Assembly: GCA_965205785.1 (NCBI GenBank)
Contig: OZ242188.1
Location: forward strand, 744,001-808,000
Direction of reading: 5' to 3'
DNA from: BJGV01 sp965205785
Lineage (GTDB): Bacteria; Pseudomonadota; Gammaproteobacteria; Burkholderiales; Nitrosomonadaceae
DNA: 64,000 nucleotides
Below the pieces are notes generated by a model. That model made no database searches, had not been told where the DNA came from, and saw only the letters and a list, made by a program, of their open reading frames with translations. The number at the start of each line of letters is the position of its first letter. Position 1 is the stretch's first letter. A program made the translations under genes and the position numbers. Below are positions 1 through 8,475 of this stretch, in pieces.

Positions 1-929
1 ATGTCCGAAACGCGTTCGGCTTGTAATAAACCTTTATTTTGACAAGCAGAAAGAATTGCAGTACATGTTTCATTAATTTCACGAGAAGACCCGTCAACTT
101 CGATCATCAGCATTGCGGTACTGTCATCTGGCAGGATCTTGGGAGAACGACTACGAATAAGATCAAGTGAGCCTGTATCCAGAAATTCAAGTGCACTAGG
201 AACCTGGGGAAGAGACATAATTGAGACTATTGCTGCAGCACAACTTGAAGCATCACGAAAATGTGCAACGAGCCCTCCAATAGCTTGTGGTAAAGGGGTA
301 AGTTTAAGCGTTGCTTCTGTAATTATTGCCAATGTACCTTCCGAACCAATCAAAAGCCTTGTTAGATCGTATCCCACCACACCTTTAGTAGTATAACAAC
401 CAGTTTTAATTTCCTCACCCTTACCTGTTACTGCTTTCACCCCCAGCACATGATCACGTGTAGTTCCATACTTTACTGCGTGAGGACCGCCTGCAGATGT
501 AGCAAGGTTTCCTCCTATACTAGAATACGCAGCACTGGAAGGATCGGGTGGCCAAAAAAAACCATAGGGTCTGACCGTATCTTGTACGGTCTGATTGAGT
601 ACCCCAGGTTCAGTTACAATTGCACGATTAGCAGGATCGACTACAATAATTCCTAACATACGTTCTAGAGACAACGCTATGCCGCCTTTCTCCGGTATAC
701 TCCCCCCCGCAGTTCCTGTACCACGCCCACGTGGTGTAAGTGGAATCTTGTGGATATTACACAGTAAAACTATGGCCTGAATCTCGTCCGAGGTAAGTGG
801 AAATACCACCATATCAGGCGGATATATTTTTTGGCTATTATCATATGCGTAAGTGTAACAATCCACCGGGTCTGTATAGATCCGGTCGGGAGGCAACAAA
901 GACTCAAGTTCAGTAAGAAAGGTAGACAT
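1..929 (-). CDS. glcD: FAD-linked glycolate oxidase subunit GlcD-like (5' part, cut by the window edge)
   Basis: My reverse-strand translation from the ATG at 929 stays open to base 1 and gives about 309 residues of a protein usually near 490. The N-terminal FAD_binding_4 fold is visible: PRGRGTGTAGG near residue 66, GGNLATSAGGPHAVKYG near 145 and the GSEGTLAIITEATLKL junction near 200. The start of the FAD-oxidase C-terminal domain follows. The family oxidises glycolate or D-lactate to the 2-oxo acid and passes electrons to partner subunits (GlcE/GlcF), which would lie to the left, outside the window. No strong Shine-Dalgarno sequence precedes the ATG. It is divergent from rsmI. In an autotroph it could serve phosphoglycolate salvage (inference). 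D-lactate dehydrogenase is the main alternative. Confidence 0.88.
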   Translation of the reverse strand, partial: MSTFLTELESLLPPDRIYTDPVDCYTYAYDNSQKIYPPDMVVFPLTSDEIQAIVLLCNIHKIPLTPRGRGTGTAGGSIPEKGGIALSLERMLGIIVVDPANRAIVTEPGVLNQTVQDTVRPYGFFWPPDPSSAAYSSIGGNLATSAGGPHAVKYGTTRDHVLGVKAVTGKGEEIKTGCYTTKGVVGYDLTRLLIGSEGTLAIITEATLKLTPLPQAIGGLVAHFRDASSCAAAIVSIMSLPQVPSALEFLDTGSLDLIRSRSPKILPDDSTAMLMIEVDGSSREINETCTAILSACQNKGLLQAERVSD

Positions 930-1040
930 TTACAATTACTTGGAATTATTTACTTGCTGAATGGGAAATGCTGTCAAGCTATCGTATAGTATGGCGATCA
1001 ATATCTAATAAATTAACATGAATCTCATATATAACTACAA

Positions 1041-1886
1041 ATGATATCTAAAAGCACATTATATGTGGTTGCCACTCCGATTGGAAATCTACGAGATATT
1101 AGCCTGCGCGCGCTAGATGTACTCATGGCTGTTGATGTAGTTGCTGCTGAAGATACGCGCAACTCCAAAAATTTACTTGCACATCATTCAATTACTAAAA
1201 GAATGATAGCTTTGCACCAACACAATGAGCGTGTAGCTTCAAAAAAAATTTTAGATTTACTTGAAGCGGGAAAATCAGTTGCCTATATTACTGATGTTGG
1301 CACGCCTGGGATCTCTGACCCTGGTTCAATTTTGGTTAATCTAGTAAGAAAGAATTATCGCGTGGTTCCAATCCCAGGCGCCAATGCTGCGTTGTGCGCC
1401 TTATCTGCAGCTGGAATTTCCACAGCACATTTCATATTCTATGGCTTTCTTCCTGCCTCAAGAGGTACAAGAAGACGCAAACTAGAAGAATTAAAATCGT
1501 TACCTTACACTCTGGTATTTTACGAAGCACCACACCGTATTCTGGAATGTATTTTAGATTTATCTGAAATACTGGAAGCAAACCGAAAATTGACTATAAG
1601 TAGAGAACTTACTAAATTGTTCGAAACCATTCACACTTGTGCCTTAGGTGATGCACTAACATGGCTAAATACAGACACTAACCAACAGAAAGGTGAATTT
1701 GTGCTGATTGTATCTGGGGCTTCTCCTCCAGATAAAACCAAAATTAGTAGTCAAGCCCAACACACTCTAAAATTATTATTAAAAGAGCTGCCTTTAAAAC
1801 AGGCAGTAAAGCTTACGTCAGATATTACTTATCAAAATAAAAATCAGTTATACAAATTGGCATTATCACTGAAAGAAGAGGATTAG
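1041..1886 (+). CDS. rsmI: 16S rRNA (cytidine-1402-2'-O)-methyltransferase
   Basis: This is a tetrapyrrole-methylase-fold enzyme that uses SAM to methylate the 2'-O of C1402 in the 16S rRNA decoding centre. At 281 residues it is close to the E. coli length. Visible family motifs are ATPIGNL at residues 11-17, AAEDTR at 35-40, TDVGTPGISDPG at 84-95 and the glycine-rich IPGANA at 111-116. The ATG at 1041 puts the first motif at the usual distance from the N-terminus, but no clear ribosome binding site is visible. It is divergent from the glycolate oxidase gene, with about 110 bp between the starts for both promoters. Identification is secure from the motifs. Confidence 0.95.
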   Translation: MISKSTLYVVATPIGNLRDISLRALDVLMAVDVVAAEDTRNSKNLLAHHSITKRMIALHQHNERVASKKILDLLEAGKSVAYITDVGTPGISDPGSILVNLVRKNYRVVPIPGANAALCALSAAGISTAHFIFYGFLPASRGTRRRKLEELKSLPYTLVFYEAPHRILECILDLSEILEANRKLTISRELTKLFETIHTCALGDALTWLNTDTNQQKGEFVLIVSGASPPDKTKISSQAQHTLKLLLKELPLKQAVKLTSDITYQNKNQLYKLALSLKEED

Positions 1887-2009
1887 GTATATCTAAGCTG
1901 TATGAGAGCGCCAGTATCGATTATAATTATAGGATCACATGGTCACAGCTGAATTGCTTATTGAGAATGTGAATTTACCCGTTTATTTTAATTCTTTTGG
2001 AGATTATCT

Positions 2010-2249
2010 ATGAAAACATCTGCAATTTTCTACCACGCTGGTTGCCCTGTATGCGTTGAAGCTGAGCATCAAGTAGCTGAGGCTCTGGATCCGGCTCGCT
2101 TCGAAGTGCAAAAAGTCCATCTGGGCGAACAAAAAGATCAGATTGAAGCTGCTGAGGCAGCAGGAGTGAAATCACTCCCCGCAATAGTAATTGGCGGAGC
2201 ACCGTTTCATATCAACTTTGGTGCCCCAATATCTGCGGTGAAGGGCTAA
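2010..2249 (+). CDS. small thioredoxin/glutaredoxin-fold protein with CPVC
   Basis: A 79-residue protein with a redox motif C12-P-V-C15 straight after the first beta strand, and a probable cis-proline at P57 (KSLPAIVI). Both are hallmarks of the minimal thioredoxin fold. It lacks a signal peptide, so it should act in the cytoplasm. The start is set by GGAGA at 1999-2003, six bases before the ATG. A strong hairpin terminator follows the stop, so it is probably transcribed alone. Its partner and substrate cannot be read from the sequence. Glutaredoxin-like disulfide reductase or arsenate/peroxide-linked thiol carrier are possible roles. Confidence 0.75.
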   Translation: MKTSAIFYHAGCPVCVEAEHQVAEALDPARFEVQKVHLGEQKDQIEAAEAAGVKSLPAIVIGGAPFHINFGAPISAVKG

Positions 2250-2259
2250 CAGGAAAAAT

Positions 2260-2286
2260 GGCGGGTATTTACACCCGCCTTTCTCT
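2260..2286 (+). terminator. Rho-independent terminator after the thioredoxin-like gene
   Basis: A 7-bp perfect GC-rich stem, GGCGGGT (2260-2266) and ACCCGCC (2273-2279), closes a 6-base loop and is followed by a T-rich run from 2280. It lies 11 bases after the stop codon. Confidence 0.85.
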
Positions 2287-2438
2287 CATTACTAGCAAAT
2301 AAGCAGTAGAACTATATCAATGGCGGCGATCTCTTTTGTAATAAAGCTATTGAGTTCTTACATATAAAAGCTTATGTCAACCGATACCCTATTCATGGGT
2401 TATAGTTTCTATTTCACGTCTGCCTGTAGGAGAACGAC

Positions 2439-2834
2439 ATGTACAACAAAACTATTGTCTATATCACCTTGAGCTCTGTTTTTGCAATAGCATTTAGCAG
2501 TACCACACTTAGCTTTGCAGCTGATAGCACATTTACCTATCAGCCCCAAAATATAAAAGGACTCCTACTTGCCTATGCTGACCTAGCAGAATCCAAAAAG
2601 CCAGGAGGGGCAAAAACAAGTGGCGGCGAATATGGAATGTCATTGATGGACAAAAACAAAGACAACAAAGTAAGTAAAGAAGAGTTCCTCAAATATAATG
2701 AGGCTATTTTTGATAAAATAGATACTAATAATGATGGATCCGTTGACAAAAATGAGGCGAATAATTATGTATCTAAGAAAGAACCTAAAACAAGCCCAAA
2801 CTACTCAACGTCACATGGTGAAATGAAAAAATAA
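2439..2834 (+). CDS. secreted EF-hand calcium-binding protein
   Basis: A 131-residue protein with a Sec signal peptide; the likely cut is near residue 27 (SFA-ADS), so the mature protein is periplasmic or extracellular. Two canonical 12-residue EF-hand loops are visible. The first runs D71-N73-D75-K77 to E82, the second D95-N97-D99-S101-D103 to E106, with all main calcium ligands in place. They form a pair joined by a short helix, as in calmodulin-type folds. AGGAGA lies before the ATG. The Lys/Ser-rich tail has no recognisable domain. The target is unknown; it could be a calcium buffer or sensor. No operon partner is evident. Confidence 0.8.
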   Translation: MYNKTIVYITLSSVFAIAFSSTTLSFAADSTFTYQPQNIKGLLLAYADLAESKKPGGAKTSGGEYGMSLMDKNKDNKVSKEEFLKYNEAIFDKIDTNNDGSVDKNEANNYVSKKEPKTSPNYSTSHGEMKK

Positions 2835-3123
2835 TTATCTATACATAGATTAATACCTCAGTTGATAGAGTAACTAGCTCGTAACCAGCAACCAGACTTA
2901 GTACAAATACACCCTTACAAAACTACTTCCTGTTTCTGTATACACTAATACAATTTCCCAGGTGCGTTCTAAACAATTCTTCTGTTGTTAAGCACCTTTC
3001 TTACTAAATTACCTAATCCCCAAATAAACTGTATTGCAATAAATTTTACTTTTAAGGTATTTTTACAACAAACTTACAAGAAACACTTGCATTTTTTTTT
3101 TCAACTAACTAGAATTGGTAAAC

Positions 3124-3139
3124 CAACTAGAGTTAGTTC
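3124..3139 (+). promoter_or_regulatory. probable second (degenerate) NrdR box
   Basis: This 16-base site keeps the inverted core CTA...TAG of the NrdR box but has mismatches in the centre and flanks. Its centre is 32 bp upstream of the strong box, about three helical turns. NrdR boxes usually occur in such helically phased pairs. Confidence 0.5.
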
Positions 3140-3155
3140 TAATTTACTTTAGTAA

Positions 3156-3171
3156 ACACTATATATAGTGG
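3156..3171 (+). promoter_or_regulatory. NrdR box upstream of nrdAB
   Basis: ACACTATATATAGTGG fits the known NrdR consensus acaCwAtATaTwGtgt at nearly every position and is almost fully palindromic. It lies 92 bases before the nrdA ATG. NrdR is the ATP-cone repressor of ribonucleotide reductase genes. The TATATA core could overlap the -10 element, which would explain repression by occlusion (inference). No nrdR gene is in this window. Confidence 0.85.
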
Positions 3172-3262
3172 TTAGTCATTAGATGTGACAATTGGTTGGA
3201 TCGACGGAAAAATAAAAATTACCCGCGCAAAAAAGTAGAACTAAATAGGGGGAAGCCAAATT

Positions 3263-6118
3263 ATGCAACTTGCAACAGACAGTACCAGCTCTACAGTAAC
3301 GTCTAGTTACGACTTCTCTTCTGCTTCTCCTTACCAAGATTCACGTTATTCCCAATATAAAATTATTCGTCGTAATGGCTCAGTAGTTGCATTTATGCCG
3401 AATAAAATTTCGATCGCTCTGACCAAAGCATTTATTGCTGTAAATGGCAGTCAAAGTGCAGCATCTGCCAGAGTACGAGAAGCAGTAATCCGCCTGACCG
3501 GTGATGTGGTTAGTGCATTAGTCCGCCACCAGCCTGTAAGTGGAACTTTTCATATAGAAGATATTCAAGATCAAGTTGAGCTTGCTCTGATGCGCTCTGG
3601 TGAACATGATGTAGCACGCGCGTATGTGCTGTACCGAGAAGAACGGACCAAAGAGCGTGCAAAAGAAAATACCACATCAGAAACACCAGCCAGTATTCTG
3701 CACATATTGGAAAATGGCCAAAAGATCCCCTTGGACAAGGAACAACTGCTGTCATTGATTGAAGCTTCATGTATAGGCCTGGGAGATACAGTAAATAGTG
3801 ATCTGATATTTAATGCCGCACTAAAAGATTTGTACGATGGGGTACCGGCGGAAGAAGTGAGAAAATCAGTCATTCTTTCGGCCCGGGCCCTGATCGAAAA
3901 AGAACCAGCTTACCGTTATGTCACTGCACGACTTTTATTACATAGTATTCGTCAAGAAGTACTGGGAGAAGAAGTAGCTCAGCAAGAAATGGCATCCCGC
4001 TATTCAGATTATTTCCCTGGTTTTATTAAACGTGGTATTGATGCTGAATTACTAGATGTACGTCTAGCAGAGTTTGATCTCCAACGCCTAGCAAAAACTC
4101 TTGATGCCTCCTGTGACCTTAAATTCGATTACCTTGGTCTGCAAACCTTATATGACCGCTATTTTTTGCATGTGCAAGATCAACGTATTGAGCTACCACA
4201 AGCATTCTTTATGCGTGTGGCGATGGGACTCTCACTTAATGAGGATGACCGTGAAGCGCGGGCCATCGAGTTTTACCATATTCTGTCAAATTTTTATTTC
4301 ATGAGCTCAACACCGACCTTATTTAATTCGGGTGCTTGTCGTTCTCAATTATCTTCATGTTACCTCTCAACAGTACCAGACCATCTTAATGGTATTTTTG
4401 AATCAATCAAGGAAAATGCTCTGCTTGCTAAATATGCCGGAGGATTAGGCAATGATTGGACGCCTGTGCGGGCAATGGGCTCATACATCAAAGGAACCAA
4501 CGGTAAGTCGCAAGGTGTAGTGCCATTCCTAAAAGTTGTCTCTGATACTGCAGTAGCAGTTAATCAGGGCGGCAAACGTAAAGGGGCTGTTTGCTCTTAT
4601 CTAGAATCATGGCACCTAGATATAGAAGAGTTTCTTGAGCTGCGTAAGAATACTGGTGATGACCGTCGCCGGGCTCATGACATGAACACTGCAAATTGGG
4701 TTCCAGACTTACTCATGAAACGGGTAATGGAAGACAAGGAATGGACTTTATTCTCGCCTTCAGACGTGCCTGATCTCCATGAAAAGTTTGGTAAAGAATT
4801 TGAACAGTCTTATCTTGCTTATGAGGAAAAGATTGAACGTGGTGAATTTGATTTGTATAAAAAAGTCCCTGCTAAACAATTGTGGCGCAAGATGCTTAGT
4901 ATGTTATTTGAAACTGGGCATCCGTGGATTACTTTCAAAGATCCATGCAATATTCGGTCACCTCAAAATCATGAGGGTGTCGTGCATAGTTCTAACCTTT
5001 GTACTGAAATTACCCTGAATACAAATGATCAGGAGATAGCTGTATGTAATCTGGGGTCTGTCAATTTGGTGGCGCACATCAAAGACGGAAAACTAAACTT
5101 GCACAAACTCAAACAAACTATCAGCACAGCAATGCGTATGCTGGATAATGTAATTGATATAAATTTTTATGCTGTTGAGAAAGCGCGTAACTCTAACCTC
5201 AGGCACCGTCCAGTAGGGCTAGGCATCATGGGCTTTCAGGACTGTCTTCATATGCTACGTATTCCCTATGCTTCTGAAGACGCAGTAGAATTTGCTGACC
5301 GTTCAATGGAAACAATAGCATACCATGCCTACTGGGCCTCTACCGAGATGGCTAAAGAGCGTGGATGTTATTCTTCCTATCAAGGAAGCCTGTGGGATCG
5401 AGGAATCCTGCCACAAGACTCCCTTGAACTTTTAAAAGAAGAGCGCGGAGGGTATGTCGAAATTGACAAATCTTCTACTTTAGAATGGGATAAATTACGA
5501 GAACGTATAAAAAAATATGGCATGCGCAATTCCAATTGTTTAGCTATTGCGCCGACTGCAACTATTTCCAATATTGTTGGTGTATCTGCCAGTATCGAAC
5601 CAACCTATCAAAATCTTTATGTAAAATCTAATTTATCGGGAGAATTTACTATAGCAAATAAATCCCTGGTAGGAGATTTAAAAAAACTTGGGCTCTGGGA
5701 TGAAGTGATGATTGCTGATCTTAAGTATTTTGATGGTGCTTTAAGCAAAATAGATCGGGTGCCAGCTGACATTCGTAAACTTTATGCCACTGCATTTGAA
5801 ATTGAGCCGCAGTGGTTAATCGAATCTGCCGCCAGACGACAGAAATGGATTGATCAGGCGCAGTCACTCAATATATATATGGCAGGTGTTTCAGGTAAAA
5901 AATTGGATGAAACCTATAAGCTCGCATGGCTAAGTGGCCTAAAAACTACCTACTATCTTCGTACACTAGGTGCAACATCAGCCGAAAAATCTACTGTCAA
6001 TACAGGCGCTTTAAATGCAGTGCCGGCAGATGGCGGTGTGGCCGGAATGAGTGTGGCGCCAGCAACTGATCTAAAGTACTGCTCAATTGATGACTCTGAA
6101 TGCGAGTCTTGCCAGTAA
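3263..6118 (+). CDS. nrdA: class I ribonucleoside-diphosphate reductase, alpha subunit
   Basis: The large subunit reduces ribonucleoside diphosphates to deoxy forms using a radical supplied by NrdB. At 951 residues it is much longer than E. coli NrdA (about 760). The extra N-terminus holds an ATP-cone at about 32-125 and a second, weaker cone-like segment at about 145-235, an arrangement known from Pseudomonas aeruginosa NrdA. Catalytic residues are visible: C366 (LSSCYLS), N578-C580-E582 (SNLCTE), C595 (AVCNLGS), the radical-path pair Y897-Y898 and a C-terminal thiol pair C947/C950. A purine-rich ribosome binding site precedes the ATG. nrdB follows after 33 bases. NrdR boxes upstream indicate repression when dNTPs are high. 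Confidence 0.96.
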   Translation: MQLATDSTSSTVTSSYDFSSASPYQDSRYSQYKIIRRNGSVVAFMPNKISIALTKAFIAVNGSQSAASARVREAVIRLTGDVVSALVRHQPVSGTFHIEDIQDQVELALMRSGEHDVARAYVLYREERTKERAKENTTSETPASILHILENGQKIPLDKEQLLSLIEASCIGLGDTVNSDLIFNAALKDLYDGVPAEEVRKSVILSARALIEKEPAYRYVTARLLLHSIRQEVLGEEVAQQEMASRYSDYFPGFIKRGIDAELLDVRLAEFDLQRLAKTLDASCDLKFDYLGLQTLYDRYFLHVQDQRIELPQAFFMRVAMGLSLNEDDREARAIEFYHILSNFYFMSSTPTLFNSGACRSQLSSCYLSTVPDHLNGIFESIKENALLAKYAGGLGNDWTPVRAMGSYIKGTNGKSQGVVPFLKVVSDTAVAVNQGGKRKGAVCSYLESWHLDIEEFLELRKNTGDDRRRAHDMNTANWVPDLLMKRVMEDKEWTLFSPSDVPDLHEKFGKEFEQSYLAYEEKIERGEFDLYKKVPAKQLWRKMLSMLFETGHPWITFKDPCNIRSPQNHEGVVHSSNLCTEITLNTNDQEIAVCNLGSVNLVAHIKDGKLNLHKLKQTISTAMRMLDNVIDINFYAVEKARNSNLRHRPVGLGIMGFQDCLHMLRIPYASEDAVEFADRSMETIAYHAYWASTEMAKERGCYSSYQGSLWDRGILPQDSLELLKEERGGYVEIDKSSTLEWDKLRERIKKYGMRNSNCLAIAPTATISNIVGVSASIEPTYQNLYVKSNLSGEFTIANKSLVGDLKKLGLWDEVMIADLKYFDGALSKIDRVPADIRKLYATAFEIEPQWLIESAARRQKWIDQAQSLNIYMAGVSGKKLDETYKLAWLSGLKTTYYLRTLGATSAEKSTVNTGALNAVPADGGVAGMSVAPATDLKYCSIDDSECESCQ

Positions 6119-6151
6119 TGAATAGAACACAAGGAATAAAAGGAGAAAAGT

Positions 6152-7327
6152 ATGTTGACATTTGAAGACGAAAAGGCGCAATTGGAACCCCCAATACTTG
6201 AAGGAGCATTAAATAGCGCGCAAGTGTTAACAACTTCTGATCCAGATTTGCAATCTACTAGCTCTGTAACTAGTGAAAATAGCGAACAATCCATAGGTAA
6301 CAGCACCAATCGTCGCGTAGCTGTAGAAGACAAAAAGATTATTAATTGTCAATCAGATGTTAATCAACTTGTGCCTTTTAAATACAAATGGGCCTGGGAA
6401 AAATATCTTTCAGCCTGCGCTAATCACTGGATGCCACAAGAAATTAACATGAGTCGTGACATTGCTCTCTGGAAAGACCCTAATGGATTAACTGAAGATG
6501 AACGCCGTTTAGTCAAGCGCAATCTTGGTTTTTTTGTTACTGCTGATTCGCTAGCAGCTAATAATATTGTGCTGGGAACCTATCGGCACATTACTAACCC
6601 AGAGTGTCGTCAATACCTGTTGCGTCAGGCGTTTGAAGAAGCAATTCATACGCATGCTTATCAGTATATTGTCGAGTCTCTTGGGTTAGACGAGGGTGAA
6701 ATTTTCAATGCCTACCATGAAATAGAGTCAATCCGCGATAAAGATGAATTTCTTATCCCATTTATTGATACATTAACCAATCCACAATTTAAAACCGGCA
6801 CACCAGAAGCTGATCAAAAACTATTAAAAAGCTTAATCGTATTTGCCTGCATCATGGAAGGGCTGTTCTTCTATGTAGGCTTTACCCAGATCCTAGCATT
6901 AGGAAGGCAAAATAAGATGACTGGTGCAGCAGAACAGTATCAATATATCTTACGCGATGAATCTATGCACTGTAATTTTGGTATTGATGTAATTAATCAA
7001 ATAAAGATGGAAAATCCGCATCTTTGGACAAAAGCATTTCGTGATGAAATTAATGTGCTAATGCAAAAAGGGGTGGAGCTAGAATACCGCTATGCTGAGG
7101 ATACTTTACCGCGTGGCGTTTTAGGTATGAATGCACCAATGTTTAAAGAATGCCTACGCTATATTGCTAATCGAAGATGCCAACAGATTGGCCTAGATAT
7201 TATCTATCCAGGAGCTAGTAATCCTTTTCCGTGGATGTCTGAAATGATTGATTTAAAAAAGGAGAAGAATTTTTTTGAAACCAGGGTTACTGAGTACCAA
7301 ACTGGTGGCGCACTAAACTGGGATTAA
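6152..7327 (+). CDS. nrdB: class Ia ribonucleoside-diphosphate reductase, beta subunit
   Basis: The small subunit holds the diiron-tyrosyl radical cofactor. Ligands can be aligned with E. coli: D132 (ADSLA), E163 and H166 (EEAIH), radical tyrosine Y170 four residues after H166, then later E (MEGLFFY) and E/H (RDESMHCN). At 391 residues it carries an N-terminal extension of about 70 residues, rich in Ser/Thr/Glu, that does not look like the family core and is probably flexible. AAAAGGAGAAA lies just before the ATG. It is 33 bases after nrdA and surely in the same operon. Presence of the tyrosine argues for class Ia rather than a tyrosine-less class Ic enzyme. Confidence 0.96.
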   Translation: MLTFEDEKAQLEPPILEGALNSAQVLTTSDPDLQSTSSVTSENSEQSIGNSTNRRVAVEDKKIINCQSDVNQLVPFKYKWAWEKYLSACANHWMPQEINMSRDIALWKDPNGLTEDERRLVKRNLGFFVTADSLAANNIVLGTYRHITNPECRQYLLRQAFEEAIHTHAYQYIVESLGLDEGEIFNAYHEIESIRDKDEFLIPFIDTLTNPQFKTGTPEADQKLLKSLIVFACIMEGLFFYVGFTQILALGRQNKMTGAAEQYQYILRDESMHCNFGIDVINQIKMENPHLWTKAFRDEINVLMQKGVELEYRYAEDTLPRGVLGMNAPMFKECLRYIANRRCQQIGLDIIYPGASNPFPWMSEMIDLKKEKNFFETRVTEYQTGGALNWD

Positions 7328-7341
7328 AGTCAGGAGATAAA

Positions 7342-7605
7342 TTGATGAATAGAATTATATCTTGTTGTGCTAATAATGATTACAGTCTATGGCTACATTT
7401 TGATGATGGAGTAAAAGGCATAGTAAATCTACATGATTTAGTTGGAGTTGGAATTTTTAGTGCATGGAAAGATATAGAAGTATTCAAGAAAATTAGTATC
7501 GATCCGATAAAAGAAACGGTGTCATGGGAAGGTGGAATTAATTTAGATTCCGATGTGCTCCATGAATACCTTGTAAGCAAAGCTCAGGAAGCTATGCTGC
7601 ATTAA
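7342..7605 (+). CDS. DUF2442 family protein
   Basis: An 87-residue protein resembling the DUF2442 family: a compact beta-rich domain with LWLHFDDGVKGIVNL near the N-terminus and an acidic and hydrophobic pattern to residue 75. Family members are often found beside DUF4160 proteins in toxin-antitoxin-like pairs, but no partner is present here. It begins 15 bases after nrdB with a good AGGAGA site, so it may be cotranscribed with nrdAB. Its function is unknown. A role tied to ribonucleotide reductase would be only a guess from position. Confidence 0.75.
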   Translation: MMNRIISCCANNDYSLWLHFDDGVKGIVNLHDLVGVGIFSAWKDIEVFKKISIDPIKETVSWEGGINLDSDVLHEYLVSKAQEAMLH

Positions 7606-7733
7606 AAGAACTACCGCACAATTTGGGGAAAGAAATACCTAATAATTTTTAGTTACTCTATAATTGAGCATGTAGTAAGAAGTAGTAGACGTGACAAGTA
7701 GTAATCTTATGTAACTTTAATTTGGAGGTTGAA

Positions 7734-8402
7734 ATGGCAACTACCAAGAAGAAACCAGCAGCTAAGAAGAAAACAGTAGCTAAGAAGAAAACAGTAGCTA
7801 AGAAAGTTGTAGCTAAGAAAAAAGCACCAGCAAAAAGAAAAGTAGCCGCTAAGAAAAAACCAGCAGCTAAGAGAAAAGCGCCAGCAAAAAAGAAAGTAGC
7901 CGCTAAGAAAAAACCAGCAGCTAAGAGAAAAGCGCCAGCAAAAAAGAAAGTAGCCGCTAAGAAAAAACCAGCAGCTAAGAGAAAGGCGCCGGCAAAAAGA
8001 AAAGCTGCTGCTAAGAAAAAACCAGCAGCTAAGAGAAAAGCGCCAGCAAAAAGGAAAGCTGCTGCTAAGAAAAAACCAGCAGCTAAGAGAAAAGCGCCAG
8101 CAAAAAAGAAAGTAGCCGCTAAGAAAAAACCAGCAGCTAAGAGAAAAGCGCCAGCAAAAAGGAAAGCTGCTGCTAAGAAAAAACCAGCAGCTAAGAGAAA
8201 AGCGCCAGCAAAAAAGAAAGTAGCCGCTAAGAAAAAACCAGCAGCTAAGAAAAAGGCGCCGGCAAAAAGTAAAGCTGCTGCTAAGAAAAAACCAGCAGCT
8301 AAGAAGGTAGCCGCAAAAAAGAAACCGGCAATTTCGCCTGCTCCTATAGTGAGCAGTCCAGCTTCAAGCTGGCCGTTTCCACTTTCGGGTTCTCGCCCTT
8401 AA
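7734..8402 (+). CDS. histone H1-like Lys/Ala/Pro-rich DNA-binding protein
   Basis: A 222-residue protein of very low complexity, made almost wholly of AAKKKPAAKRK-type repeats like the C-terminal tail of eukaryotic H1, AlgP or Hc1/Hc2 proteins. Such proteins bind DNA non-specifically and compact the nucleoid. GGAGG at 7724-7728, five bases before the ATG at 7734, decides the start; a longer frame from a TTG at 7722 would overlap this site. Residues 34 to about 195 are nine 18-residue repeats. The last 25 residues change to a Ser/Pro-rich tail ending WPFPLSGSRP, unlike the basic body. Copy number of the repeats is likely to vary between strains. Confidence 0.85.
   Translation: MATTKKKPAAKKKTVAKKKTVAKKVVAKKKAPAKRKVAAKKKPAAKRKAPAKKKVAAKKKPAAKRKAPAKKKVAAKKKPAAKRKAPAKRKAAAKKKPAAKRKAPAKRKAAAKKKPAAKRKAPAKKKVAAKKKPAAKRKAPAKRKAAAKKKPAAKRKAPAKKKVAAKKKPAAKKKAPAKSKAAAKKKPAAKKVAAKKKPAISPAPIVSSPASSWPFPLSGSRP
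7833..8318 (+). repeat. 54-bp tandem repeat inside the H1-like gene
   Basis: Eight full units of 54 bp plus a diverged ninth, each coding 18 residues of the type K(K/R)K(V/A)AAKKKPAAKRKAPA. Two unit subtypes alternate irregularly (KKKVA and KRKAA), which points to past unequal exchange among units. Confidence 0.9.
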
Positions 8403-8424
8403 GAGCAATATACGCGGTCATTAC

Positions 8425-8475
8425 TGCGAACAGCTCTAACTATAAGTATAGTGAGGCTGTTCGCAGATTTTATTC
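8425..8475. terminator. bidirectional terminator between the H1-like gene and gatB
   Basis: A 10-bp perfect stem TGCGAACAGC (8425-8434) / GCTGTTCGCA (8456-8465) with an inner ACTATA/TATAGT pairing, followed by a T-rich stretch on the plus strand. It separates two convergent genes and would serve both; the gatB stop codon lies 5 bases past the stem. Confidence 0.75.

Larger units (their letters stand above)
2835..3262. other. long AT-rich leader between the EF-hand gene and nrdA
   Basis: 428 bases without a supported gene. The left part (to about 3050) shows no gene, strong hairpin or repeat that I can support. The right part holds the palindromic NrdR-like boxes listed separately, then about 90 bases of leader with a purine-rich AGGGGGA site shortly before the nrdA ATG. 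Confidence 0.6.

Noticed and set aside
5953..6333. Minus-strand open frame across the nrdA-nrdB junction
   Set aside because: It is a shadow of two well-supported genes; similar minus-strand frames over nrdA, mreB and pilY1 were rejected for the same reason.
7833..8318. Tandem repeats read as a CRISPR array
   Set aside because: Units are contiguous 54-bp coding repeats without unique spacers, and they encode a Lys/Ala-rich protein.
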